DNA of 64,000 nt from Pictodentalium vernedei (taxonomy: Eukaryota > Mollusca > Scaphopoda > Dentaliida > Dentaliidae): positions 394,532,674-394,596,673 of the forward strand of contig CM062289.1 in the NCBI GenBank assembly GCA_031216915.1, read 5' to 3'. This document shows positions 33,217 to 44,025 of this stretch, piece after piece (within the stretch, counting starts at the first letter, position 1; each line of letters starts with the position of its first letter). The notes beneath the pieces are model-generated. The model had not been told where the DNA came from and made no database searches. It was given only the letters and a program-made list of their open reading frames with translations. The position numbers and the translations under genes were made by a program.

Positions 33217-33357
33217 ATGGCTGGTCATGACGAATACGGCAATTTTGACATTGCAAATTCAACTAATTTCATGTCATCTGGCTTTATATCTAACTCCACT
33301 TTTACAAACTGTGTTTTTCAGTTCTCGGGAAACGGTCAAAACCAAAATACAATGTAA
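33217..33357 (+). CDS. Small ORF, 46 aa, faintly RHIM-like C-terminus
   Basis: From AACAATGGCT the frame reads MAGHDEYGNFDIANSTNFMS and ends TNCVFQFSGNGQNQNTM, then TAA. The residue mix (D/N/S/T/F) and Kozak-like start are protein-like and not made of repeat. The end loosely resembles RHIM or cryptic-RHIM amyloid motifs (Q-hydrophobic-G/S-x2-N-x2-M), which link innate-immune signalling proteins. That is an inference from a few residues. An alternative is that TGTGTTTTTCAG at 33310-33321 is a splice acceptor and the reading is spurious. No neighbouring exon was found. Confidence 0.28.
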   Translation: MAGHDEYGNFDIANSTNFMSSGFISNSTFTNCVFQFSGNGQNQNTM

Positions 33358-33660
33358 TACTGATGGCCTACTTCCACCTACGTGAAGTGAACAGTTGAAT
33401 GAAATTTGAGGGAGGCGTGGCTTATGACATTTTCTTTGCATTACGTAATTCAAAGGTCAATAAAAAATTTAATGACATAAGTGTATTTGACTTGGAAAGT
33501 GTGTCAATTGCTACCTGCATTTCAATAATATGCGCCCTTTTTTATGCCAGAAAAATAATATGTCCACCTATTTTAGTTTTTAAGTCTTTGTTCGCTGAAG
33601 TAGAGGACGACTAACACTATTTATTTATTTGGGTCGCGAACGTTTAATTATAAGGAATGA
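33358..33660. other. Stretch without recognised feature
   Basis: A 71-codon open frame at 33399-33614 has no motif that I know and is flanked by repeats. TATTTATTTATTTGGG near 33618 may be a worn SINE tail. Confidence 0.4.
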
Positions 33661-33664
33661 TTGT

Positions 33665-33867
33665 ATGCTAAGGTGTAGTGCACAATGATGGTACACATGT
33701 CTTCAACTGATGCAAACCCTCTCATGCCTGATAAAGTAATATGGAGAGTCTGACAGTTACTTGCCATTGCACAGTGGTTTTTCCCGGTATTCCAGCTGCC
33801 TCCACCTGTAAAACTGTCACGACATGATATGACTCTGGCTATTGACAGTCTCTTAAAACCCCAATAA
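33665..33867 (+). mobile_element. SINE S9, tail type 2, invaded by MITE A11
   Basis: An old body (TAGTGCACAATGATGGTACA onward) ending AAACCCCAATAA. The element A11 sits exactly in the ATAA of its tail. Confidence 0.75.
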
Positions 33868-34140
33868 CCCTTTACCTGACACGAAAAGCAGATGACACTT
33901 GCAAACAAAATTCTTGAATAACTAAAAATTTTCTGTTTTCTGTCAAAAACATAACTTATGACCCCCCCCCCCCTCCCACCCACCCCCTCCCCATTGGAAC
34001 AAACTCAATGAGCACATTCCAATGAGTGGTCATAAACTATGTCTTTGAGACAAATTTTTTTTAAAATAATGAAAACTGAATGATCATTTTTGTGAATAGC
34101 GCGGGCCATTTTTGGCCATTTATGTTGAGTAAAGGGATAA
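33864..34140 (-). mobile_element. Family A MITE, copy A11, flanked by ATAA
   Basis: A diverged reversed copy. It is flanked by ATAA at 33864-33867 and 34137-34140, the ATAA coming from the SINE tail. A C-rich block (33965-33990) has expanded within the left arm. Confidence 0.85.
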
Positions 34141-34385
34141 ACAAACAAACAATTAAGAAGTTGATATCCTCACTGTTTAAAACCCATGTGCATATTAGCT
34201 ACGACAATTTTGAACAATTTATCTCCTTTTGAACTGAGATTTAATTTTGATTACAGTATGGAATTTTGAGGTGTGCATCTCTTCCTACTTTTCTGAACTG
34301 TTTTTGAAGCTCTGCTCCACATTCAGAGAGGCATTCTGGAAAAGCCTGAAGTCGGGGTATTAATCACCTGTGATAGTTATAGTTT

Positions 34386-34620
34386 ATAACCCTTTTCCCA
34401 ACACAGACAATATCAAAATTTTATTATTTTAATTTATAATTTTTTTTAAAGTTTTCAAAAAATTTCAATAAAACCATATCATGTGACCCCTCATTGGAAC
34501 GAGCTCAACGAGCTCATTCCAAAGAGGGGTCTGAAATTTTTTGAATAATAGTATTTTTTCATCTGCTGAATTTGCATATTACGCGGGTGGATGTAACCGA
34601 TTCATTGGTTAAAGGGTTAA
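34386..34620 (-). mobile_element. Family B MITE, copy B5
   Basis: ATAACCCTTTTCCCAACACA to TTCATTGGTTAAAGGGTTAA. The right arm lacks the CATGATATGG segment. Confidence 0.85.
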
Positions 34621-34953
34621 CTTACCCATGGAAACCTTGAGAACTGGAACAGTGCTTGTTTACTGTGATAAAAAAGATCTTTTTGCTGGTCTAATAGAAC
34701 CCAGTGACTGCAAGCTCTCAGGCCACCAGTCTAATTCTGTAGGAAAATTGATCCTGTTATGGCCTGGAACCAGTCAAGTTCTCAAATAGGTCATCGCCTT
34801 TGTTTAGATTAACTCTGGAAGATTTCATTTGGTTAGAAAAGCCGCCGCAGAGCCCACGGTTTGCGTTTCTAAGCAACTGATATATTTTGGATGATTAAAC
34901 AGAAAAAAATTTCATAATATTCATTTTCTGTGAATCAAAGCTAGAAACGTTGC
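34621..34953. other. Stretch without recognised feature
   Basis: Nothing recognised. Confidence 0.4.
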
Positions 34954-35139
34954 TTAACCCTTTACCCACGAATCGCCCACAACCGCCCGTGTAATATGCA
35001 AATTCAGCAGTTGAAAAAATATTATTTTTCAAAACATTTCAACAAAACCATAACCATAATGACGTCATTCCTTCCTTAAGCGATTGGTTGCAATCAGGGA
35101 ATCCCTGGTTGAAACCTAGGAAGGAATGACGTCATTATG
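34954..35139. mobile_element. Family B arm broken by an 85-bp palindrome
   Basis: TTAACCCTTTACCCACGAAT up to AACAAAACCATA is a B arm. It then changes into a palindrome (35055-35139) with arms CATAATGACGTCATTCCTTC. Each arm contains a full TGACGTCA (CRE) word. Confidence 0.7.
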
Positions 35140-35248
35140 TTTAAAAATACAAAACATGGCTGCCAACTTCATTTTCTCGAACCAGTTCGATGATATGAAT
35201 CTTTCGTTTCTGAACAATACGGTGACCAAGCGCTTGCGACATAGAGGT

Positions 35249-37307
35249 TTTTATGTGTACCCATACTATGTATGGTACACATAATGCCGGCATCCGGGGT
35301 GACCATCCGTCGTTCGTCCATCCTTTGTCCGTCCGTCTGTCCATCCGTCTGTCTGTCCATCCGGCGTCCGTATCCATTTCTTTGGCATTCGATAACTTGA
35401 AAAATATTGCTTGGATTGTCAAGTTACTTTATATTTGTGTTCAGGTTACTGATGTGCCAAGCTGTATAGTTTTTGGTGTAAATCGGATAATTTGATCCTG
35501 AGATATTAACCCTTTATCCTTCAAATTGAAAATTCCTTCAATCCCTTTGGCATTCGATAACTTGAAAAATATTGCTTGGATTATCAAGTTACTTTATATT
35601 TGTGTTCAGGTTACTGATGTGCCGAGCTGTATAGTTTTTGGTGTAAATCTGTTATTTTGATCCTGAGATCTTAACCCTTTATCCTTCAAATTGAAAATTT
35701 ATCCAATCCCTTTGGCATTTGATAACTTGAAAAATATTGCTTGGATTGTCAAGTTACTTTATATTTGTGTTCAGGTTACTGATGTGCCAAGCTGTATAGT
35801 TTTTCGTGTAAATCTGATAATTTAATCCTGAGATATTAACCCTTTATCCTTCTAATTGAAAATTCCTCCAATCCCTTTGGCATTCGATAACTTGAAAAAT
35901 ATTGCTTGGGTTCTCAAGTTACTTTATATTTGGGTTCAGGTTACTGATGTGCCAAGCTGTATAGTTTTTGGTGTAAATCGGATAATTTGATCCTGAGATA
36001 TTAACCCTTTATCCTTCAAATTGAAAATTTCTCCAATCCCTTTGGCATTCGATAACTTGAAAAATATTGCTTGGATTATCAAGTAACTTTATATTTGTGT
36101 TCAGGTTACTGATGTGCCGAGCTGTATAGTTTTTGGTGTAAATCGGATAATTTGATCCTGAGATATTAACCCTTTATCCTTCAAATTGAAAATTCCACCA
36201 ATCCCTTTGGCATTCGATAACTTGAAAAATATTGCTTGGATTGTCTAGTTACTTTATATTTGTGTTCAGGTTACTGATGTGCTGAGCTGTATAGTTTTTG
36301 GTGTAAATCTGATCCAGAGATATTAACCCTTTATCCTTCAAATTGAAAATTCCTCCAATCCCTTTGGCATTCGATAACTTGAAAAATATTACTTGGATTG
36401 TCAAGTTACTTTATATTTGTGTTCAGGTTACTGATGTGCCGAGCTGTATAGTTTTTGGTGTAAATCTGTTATTTTGATCCTGAGATATTAACCCCTTATC
36501 CTTCAAATTGAAAATTCCTCCAATCCCTTTGGCATTCGATAACTTGAAAAATATTGCTTGGATTGTCAAGTTACTTTATATTTGTGTTCAGGTTACTGAT
36601 GTGCCGAGCTGTATAGTTTTTCGTGTAAATCTGATAATTTAATCCTGAGATATTAACCCTTTATCCTTCAAATTGAAAATTCCTTCAATCCCTTTGGCAT
36701 TCAATAACTTGAAAAATATTGCTTGGATTGTCAAGTTACTTTATATTTCTGTTCAGGTTACTGATGTACCAAGCTGTATAGTTTTTGGTGTAAATCTGTT
36801 ATTTTAATCCTGAGATATTAACCCTTTATCCTTCAAATTGAAAATTCCTCCATTCCCTTTGGCATTTGATAACTTGAAAAATATTGCTTGGATTGTCAAG
36901 TTACTTTATAATTGTGTTCAGGTTACTGATGTGCTGAGCTGTAGAGTTTTTGGTGTTAATCTGATAATTTGATCCGGAGATATTAACCCTTTATCCTTCA
37001 AATTGAAAATTCCTCCAATCCCTTTGGCATGAGATAACTCAAAAAATATCAATCCGATTGTCATGTTACTTTATTTATTCAGGTTACTGATGTGCTGTGC
37101 TGTATAGTTTTTTATGTAAATCTGATAATTTGATCTGGAGATATTAACCCTTTATCCTTAAATTGGGAACTCCTCCAGTCCATTTCTATATGTACCCATC
37201 CCTTGTATGGTGTACATAATGTTGGCATCCGTGGTGGCCCTCCGTCATACAGCTTTCTACTAGTTGCGCGTATCGGTACACATCTGACGATTTCATCGGC
37301 CTATTTT
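35249..37307 (+). mobile_element. Element X, copy X1: TIRs, (GTCC)n, 11 x 165-bp array
   Basis: The left end has ATGTGTACCCATAC at 35253-35266. The right end has its complement with one mismatch at 37270-37283, followed by about 24 more bases shared with X2 (GACGATTTCATCGGCC). Inside, in order: a small hairpin (ATGTATGGTACACAT), a GTCCGTCCGTCTGTCC block (35313-35370), eleven tandem units, and a second version of the left-end motif (37188-37250). No protein is encoded. It fits a non-autonomous element moved by another element's enzymes. The design resembles array-bearing elements reported from bivalves and Helitron-derived elements, but the perfect TIR argues against Helitron. Confidence 0.85.
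35381..37180 (+). repeat. 165-bp tandem array in X1
   Basis: TTTGGCATTCGATAACTTGA marks unit starts at 35381, 35546, 35711, 35876, 36041, 36206, 36363, 36528, 36693, 36858 and 37023. Spacing is 165 except for one 157. Each unit contains ATATTAACCCTTTATCC. Confidence 0.97.
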
Positions 37308-37492
37308 TGTTTTTTACAATTATCCTTCTTTCAGTCACATAATAACAAAAAGCTTCTGGATATGCCATATTGTTCCCACGAGGCGAGATAGACTTGCAAG
37401 TAAATCGTTTGCAGGTCGTATAGTGCAGCACAGGGATCGAGATCGTTGGACCTACAGGCCGTACCAATGCCAAAAATTATATTATGGACTGT

Positions 37493-38252
37493 GGGTCCAA
37501 GTTTGGACTACTCAGGCATGGGTTATCGGATTTCAGTGAAATATGGCATGCATTTTGCCTGTGACAAAGGCTTATGCCTCATTGCATAAAACTTCCAAAC
37601 ATCAAACAATTTACAATACCTTTTGACTTAGAAATTGTTGGAAATTGTTGAAAACTTTCGAAGAAAATGGTGGGGGGGGGGGGGTATACTTAATTGGGCT
37701 TATCGGATTTCAGTGAAATATGGCATGCAGTTTGCCTATGACAAAGGCTTCTGCCTCATTGCATAAAACTTCCAAACACCAAACAATTTACCATACCTTT
37801 TGACTTAGAAATTGTTGAAAACTTTCGAAGAAAATGGGGAGGGGGGGGGATATACTGGATTGCATCCGTCCATCTGTGCATCCATCCATCTGTCCATATG
37901 AGAATATTCATAACTTAAGTAAATCATTATGGAATTAAATGAAACTTAGTATGCAATTAAATTGTAACATTGCCCAAGACTAGAATGAATTTCGGTGTTG
38001 TCAGATAATTTTTTTATTTTATTAGATAATTATACCCCCACTTTCGAAGAAAATGGGGGTATACTGGATTACATGCATCCGTCCATCTGTGCGTCCATCC
38101 ATCCATGTGTGAGTCCATCCGAGAATATTCATAACTTTCATAACTTAAGTAAATTATTATTTTCTATAATATTTGTTGGTCATTGGTATGCCCACACTAG
38201 GTGGTACGCCACCTGGGGGTATGCACTGGATGACAGTCTAGCTCTTGTTAAT
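37493..38252 (+). mobile_element. Element L, copy L1
   Basis: Two units of GGTTATCGGATTTCAGTG text (37521, 37698) each end in a G-rich run and TATAC. A compact version at 38030-38252 follows: hairpin TACCCCCACTTTCGAAGAAA.., a GTCCATCCATCC block, and the end GGATGACAGTCTAGCTCTTG. The relative L2 lies at 58785-59545. Confidence 0.7.
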
Positions 38253-38497
38253 TACTGACTTAAGTATAGAATAGCTCTCATGGCACAGGTTTTGGAGCAC
38301 TGTAGTAGCTTCCCTAGATTTTTTAAAAGTCCAGGCCTGATGAAAATTTGTATCAGAGTTATTAGGAGTTAAGTAACTGTTTCAAAGTCAATGTGCTGTT
38401 ATTCCTGATCAATTCATCCAATTGGTTATATCCCTTTAGTGGCAATTCACTCTGCACATGCACTGTAGTGAACTATCTATAAGAAATACTTGGGATT

Positions 38498-38749
38498 TTA
38501 ACCCTTTACCCAACGTAACGGCCAAAACCGGCCAGCGCTATTCTCAAAAATCGCCAATTAATTTTCACTATTTTTTTCATTTTTTGTCTCAAAAACATAG
38601 GTTATGACCCCTCGTTGGAACGAGCTCGTTGAGCTCGTGCCAACGAGGGGTCATAACCTATGTTTTTGAGACAAAAAATGAAAAAAATTAGTTATTCAAG
38701 AATTTTTTTTGCAAGTGTCGTCTGCTTTTCACGTTAGGTAAAGGGTTAA
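38498..38749 (+). mobile_element. Family A MITE, copy A12
   Basis: Complete, TTAA to TTAA, centre GAGCTCGTTGAGCTC. Confidence 0.93.
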
Positions 38750-39267
38750 AGAACATGCAACACTGAATGGTTTAGTTTGCGCAGACAATGGGAAAACTAT
38801 TTTATTTCATTCTGAGAAATTTGCAAAAATTTGGGTGGAACAGTGTTACACTATAGCTATTTCAATTTGAGTGACATAAGGTTGAATAAAATTAAAATGT
38901 TTTCAAATTTTGATACTATTGCATTGTTGCTGATCAGCATTAACAATGAACTGCGGTCTCATGAGTCATTTGTCAATCTTTCGTTTTAAGAATTAACGAA
39001 TTTGAAATGTCAGGCCTGACCAGGGGTCGATTTAATTTTTAAAAATTGAATAGCTGTTTACTAACTAAGATTAATTTTGATTAGCATTTCCTATTATTTA
39101 TATATTTTTGTCATGTGAAATTCATTAGTTATAGTTGAAAATTGATTTGAAAATCACTTTGCGAATCCAGTTAAATCGAGACCTGTGCCTAACTGTAAAA
39201 AACATGTGCCTGGGTTAAAAAATAGAAGAGTTATTGTGCGCCTTCATTTTTCAAAATTGAAGGTCTG

Positions 39268-39517
39268 TTAACTGTTTGAGTGTTCGAAGCCCATATTTGG
39301 GCTTTATTCTGAAACACAGGTACCATACTTTAAAAGGTTCATAGTCAGTGGATGTGCTTCATATTATCTTTAAAGTGAAATTATTTACTCTGTTAGGAGT
39401 TACCTTGTTACATTTCATGGAAGAGTGCCTGTAGGCACTCTCCCATAAAATGTAACAAGGCAAAGATATGTGAACAAATTTTGTCGACCAAAAATAATCT
39501 AGCACTCCACTAGATAA
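39268..39517 (+). mobile_element. Family E element, copy E3
   Basis: Starts TTAACTGTTTGAGTGTTCGA and ends AGCACTCCACTAG ATAA. AAGCCCATATTTGGGCTT is a small internal palindrome. The core hairpin is at 39402-39463. Confidence 0.8.
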
Positions 39518-40438
39518 TGATTTTAAAACTCTTTTATGGTGTGGTTACTAGATAGCCTTTGATGCTGTAACTGATCTCAATTAGTACACTATAATTCACT
39601 AATAAGAGAGACTCTTGGGTATCTACAGGGGCTGAATATGGAATCCTTTCCAAATGGCATTTGGGCATGATTTTTCCCAATTCCAACCCCAAATTTCCCA
39701 ATCTCAGTTCCCACTCAAACAAACATTTAATTCACATTTGGTGCCCTGCACTGACAGTCATGACACTCCAACAGACAGTCTTCACATACATTTGCAAGTT
39801 TCATTCTAAGAACAAGTTATATTCTAAGAATCTTGTCAGTTATTTTTAGGCAACTCTTGGCTGCCTATATGGGCTGCCAAGAATTATCTAGAAACAACTG
39901 CAAAGCCACAGGATATAATCTGACAACAGTGCATAAATATCTCCTGTCCTATAAGGGTTAGAAGTGTAAGGACAGTCTAACAGAGATTGTAGAGACTTGT
40001 TTGATCATGGATTCATGTAATTGTTTGTTTTATAACATGTACTCCATGTAGTATACATGTAGTAGCTTTTTCATGTTCTCAGTTCAATTTGAAGGCAGTA
40101 GTTCTTATTCTTTGGGTTCTTTTTCCTCTAAAACAAATTCCCAATTGGAGCCTTCACTATGCAGATTTTTCCAATGACATGAACCCAAAGAGGGCAGAAG
40201 AATTCCTGAATAATGAATAAAGGGTTTAGAATTCAGCGTTAAAGGGTTTTATGTCATGTCACTGGAATCCTCTATTAGATTACATCACTGAACACTTGGA
40301 GTGTCATTTTATTGATTCTACACTTTATCTTAGAGAAACTAAAATGAAGATACCACTGCTTACAACATGCCGTGCACTGTCAAGATAACTATATGCAACA
40401 TGACAGCTAGAATTTAATTTATCTATTTTTTACGCATA
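39518..40438. other. Stretch without recognised gene
   Basis: Only one short palindrome (39846-39885, GGCAACTCTTGGCTGCC and complement) stands out. No exon is supported. Confidence 0.45.
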
Positions 40439-40491
40439 TTAACCCTTTACCCAATGCAGACGATATCAAAGTTTATTATTTAAAGTATAAT

Positions 40492-42275
40492 TTTTATGTG
40501 TACCCATACTATGTATGGCACACATAATGCCAGCATCCGGGGTGACCATCCGTCGTTCGTCCATCCTTTGTCCGTCCGTCTGTCCATCCGTCCGTCCGTC
40601 CGTCCATCCATCTGTCCGTCCATCCATCCATCCGTCCGTCCGTCCGGCATCCGTATCCATTTCTTTGGCATTCGATAACTTGAAAAATATTGCTTGGATT
40701 GTCAGGTTACTTTATATTTGTGTTCAGGTTACTGATGTGCCAAGCTGTATAGTTTTTGGTGTAAATCGGATAATTTGATCCTGAGATATTAACCCTTTAT
40801 CCTTCAAATTGAAAATTCCTCCAATCCCTTTGGCATTCGATAACTTGAAAAATATTGCTTGGATTGTCTAGTTACTTTATATTTGTGTTCAGGTTACTGA
40901 ATTGCTGAGCTGTATAGTTTTTGGTGTAAATCTGATGATTTGATCCCAAGATATTAACCCTTTATCCTTTAAATTGAAAATTCCTCCAATCCCTTTGGCA
41001 TTTGATAACTTGAAAAATATTATTTGGATTGTCAGGTTACTGTATATTTGTGTTCAGGTTACTGATGTGGCGAGCTGTATAGTTTTTGGTGTAAATCTGT
41101 TATTTTGATCCTGAGATATTAACCCTTTATCCTTCAAATTGAAAATTCCTCCAATCCCTTTGGCATTCGATAACTTGAAAAATATTACTTGGATTGTCAA
41201 GTTACTTTATATTTGTGTTCAGGTTACTGATGTGCCGAGCTGTATAGTTTTTCGTGTAAATCTGATAATTTAATCCTGAGATATTAACCCTTTATCCTTC
41301 AAATTGACAATTCCTCCAATCCCTTTGGCATTCGATAACTTGAAAAATATTGCTTGGATTGTCAAGTTACTTTATATTTGTGTTCAGGTTACCGATGTGC
41401 TGAGCTGTATAGTTTTTGGTGTAAATCGGATAATTTGATCCTGAAATATTAACCCTTTATCCTTCAAATTGAAAATTCCTCCAATCCCTTTGGCATTCGA
41501 TAACTTGAAAAATATTGCTTGGATTGTCTAGTTACTTTATATTTGTGTTCAGGTTACTGATGTGCCGAGCTGTATAGTTTTTGGTGTAAATCTGATGATT
41601 TGATCCCGAGATATTAACCCTTTATCCTTCAAATTGAAAATTCCTCCAATCCCTTTGGCATTCGATAACTTGAAAAATATTACTTGGATTGTCAAGTTAC
41701 TTTACATTTGTGTTCAGGTTACTGATGTGGCGAGCTGTATAGTTTTTGGTGTAAATGTGTTATTTTGATCCTGAGATATTAACCCTTTATCCTTCAAATT
41801 GAAAATTCCTCCGATCCCTTTGGCATTCGATAACTTGAAAAATATTGCTTGGATTGTCAAGTTACTTTATATTTGTGTTCAGGTTACTGATGTGCCAAGC
41901 TGTATAGTTTTTGGTGTTAATCTGATAATTTGATCCGGAGATATTAACCCTTTATCCTTCAAATTGAAAATTCCTCCAATCCCTTTGGCATGAGATAACT
42001 CAAAAAAGATCGATCCGATTGTCATGTTTCTTTATATATTTATTCAGGTTACTGATGTGCTGTGCTGTATAGTTTTTTATGTAAATCTGATAATTTGATC
42101 CGGAGATATTAACCCTTTATGCATCAAATTAGACACTCCTCCAATCCATTTCTATATGTACCAATACCTTGTATGGTGTACATAATGTCAGCATCCATGG
42201 TGGCCCTCCGTCATACAGTTTTCTACTAGTTGCGCGTATGGGTACACATCTGACGATTTCATCGGCCTATTTTTT
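40492..42275 (+). mobile_element. Element X, copy X2: perfect 14-bp TIRs, 9 x 165-bp array
   Basis: TIRs ATGTGTACCCATAC (40496-40509) and GTATGGGTACACAT (42236-42249) match perfectly. The GTCC block spans about 40555-40650. The terminal motif recurs near the right end (TATGTACCAATACCTTGTAT). Inserted in the T-rich arm of B7. Confidence 0.9.
40664..42150 (+). repeat. 165-bp tandem array in X2
   Basis: Unit starts at 40664, 40829, 40994, 41159, 41324, 41489, 41654, 41819 and 41984: every step is exactly 165 bp. The last unit has diverged the same way as the last unit of X1 (TTTGGCATGAGATAACTC). Confidence 0.97.
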
Positions 42276-42532
42276 TGAAAACCATATCATGTGACCCCTC
42301 ATTGGAACGAGCGCATTGAGCTCATTCAAATGAGGGGGGTCACATGAAATGGTTTTGTTGAAATATTTTGAAAAATTTAATTTTTTCAACTGCTCAATTT
42401 GCATATTACGTGAGCGGATGCAGGCGATTTGTTAGGTAAAGGGTTAAGACTAGATAGAGCTGGGAGGTTTTGATTTTTTAGATTTGGTTTGGTTTTTCTA
42501 TGTGTTAAGAACAGATAGTAAATAGGGTGTAG

Positions 42533-43108
42533 GACATTTTCCCCTAGGACATCTTCCCCTAGGATATTTTCCCCTGGTTATTCACCGCAGGATTTTTCCA
42601 CCCAGGACATTTTCTCCTAGATTTTCACCCCAGGGCATTTTCCCCTAGATTTTTAAAAAATTTTATCAGGGAAGAAAGTGGAAAAATTAAAATTTCAATA
42701 ATATTTCCATCTGACTGTTTATTGTTTTTAAAAGAGAAGACAGCTACCACAATATAGCACAATGTACATGTAGCACAATATGAATCATAATATTATTCAA
42801 ATTATTGTAGACTTCATACATTATCTCTTTATTTCTCAAGCACTAATAATACCAGCATCTGATAGCCACCTTTGGAAAGTTCTTGTAGACTTGATACATT
42901 ATCTCTTTATTTCTCAAGAACTAAATAAAAAAATTATCTTTTTGTGTAAAAAATAATTAAAATTCTTATTTTTTGAACTACGGGAAAACGTCCACCCTTT
43001 AATTTCAAAGTAGGGGAAAATGTCCACTCTCTCATTTATAAGTAGGAGGAAATGTCCTAGGTTACACTTTTGGTAGGGGAAAATGCCTTAGGGAAAAATG
43101 TCCGTAAC
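42533..43108. repeat. Foldback built from GGACATTTTCCCC repeats
   Basis: Six variants of GGACATTTTCCCCTAG run forward at 42533-42650. Five complements (GGGGAAAATGTCC) sit at 42985-43108. The arms are minisatellite-like, and about 330 bp of AT-rich spacer lie between them. Confidence 0.8.
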
Positions 43109-43280
43109 ATCTCACGCTCCTCACCTTGGAAAAAATCTGCAATATGACACCACTCACCGCAAAAAGCCCTCTTTGTATTGCGTTCAGTCGAACTTCTCGT
43201 GGGTTCTATGGGATCAGTTGCTAAGCCTATTCATTCAGAAGAAAACCATAAAGGAAGATAACAAATGAATAAAGCTCATC

Positions 43281-43690
43281 TAAGGCCACATAAAGTAGAT
43301 CTTCTGTTTCTCAGGCCATTATTTGTGAAATTGCATGCGGGTGAGCGTTTTTTTATTTTATTTTTTATTTCAGTAATTACTTTTTTGCCATCAAAAGTTC
43401 ATGTTCTTGGTTCAAGTTTTAGGCCTCAATCTACAGAATAGCATGGGTGATGGTGTATTTCATCCCTTGAGTGCAAGAAGGCTTTGCAATGCTAAAGCAT
43501 TGCAAAGCCTTCTTGCACTCAAGGGACAAATTCATCAATTTTTTTTAACTTGGGTAAAATATCACACATAAACCATTTAATTTTTATTTTTTTTAAGTTT
43601 AAATTGGTTATAAAAAGAGAGCATGCTGCATCCAAAAGGACCATGCGGAATGGCCTGAGAAACAGATTTTTTATTTTTTTAGGCCTAAAC
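43281..43690. mobile_element. Element G, copy G1
   Basis: Ends TAAGGCC..TCTGTTTCTCAGGCCAT and the complement. The central palindrome CATCCCTTGAGTGCAAGAAG with GCAATGCTAAAGCATTGC spans about 43468-43535. Confidence 0.8.
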
Positions 43691-43699
43691 TATATTGTG

Positions 43700-43915
43700 A
43701 TGTCATTGTCCAATTTTCTCCCTTATTGACTCGTCTGGTAGACGAGTCAATAAGGGAGAAAATGTGGCAATGAGAACATGATGTATTCGCTCCTCAGCTG
43801 GATAGAGTAAGTGATGAGAGTCTATAGTGGTCACTAGACCAGTTCCCTCCTAGTAAGATAGTTTGATCAGTTTATGCACAAACATAGTAAAATCATTCGG
43901 CCATTTGTTACTGGG
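43700..43915. mobile_element. Element H, copy H2
   Basis: Hairpin TTTTCTCCCTTATTGACTCG with a GTCTGGTAGAC centre, then GGTCACTAGACCAGTTCCCT, matching H1 in reverse. Confidence 0.65.
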
Positions 43916-44025
43916 TTTTACGGTTTGGTTTTTCGGTTTGCCGCAAAAAATGGAAGCGAACCGAAAAACTTCCCAGCCCTAATTAAGACCTGCAAATTTC
44001 TTGCTCTATATTTTCCTTGCACCAG

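Larger units (their letters stand above)
40439..42447 (-). mobile_element. Family B MITE, copy B7, split by element X2
   Basis: The left arm, TTAACCCTTTACCCAATGCA, runs to about 40491. The rest, from GAAAACCATATCATGTGACC, resumes at about 42276 and ends GTTAGGTAAAGGGTTAA. X2 is therefore younger than this MITE. Confidence 0.9.
42452..43981. mobile_element. hAT-6: hAT-like element filled with other elements
   Basis: Ends TAGAGCTGGGAGGTTTTGAT and CCGAAAAACTTCCCAGCCCTA are inverted. TTAAGACT (42444) and TTAAGACC (43983) form a probable 8-bp duplication. A foldback, G1 and H2 lie inside. Confidence 0.7.

Noticed and set aside
35249-37307. Helitron classification for element X
   Set aside because: Perfect inverted ends and no clear CTRR hairpin end; the layout is only superficially similar.
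40466-40778. Frames rich in S/V/R/P or T/D/G near the GTCC block
   Set aside because: Tetranucleotide repeat read in several frames and on both strands.
35381-42150. CRISPR-like repeat array
   Set aside because: The 165-bp units are joined head to tail with no unique spacers, in an animal genome.
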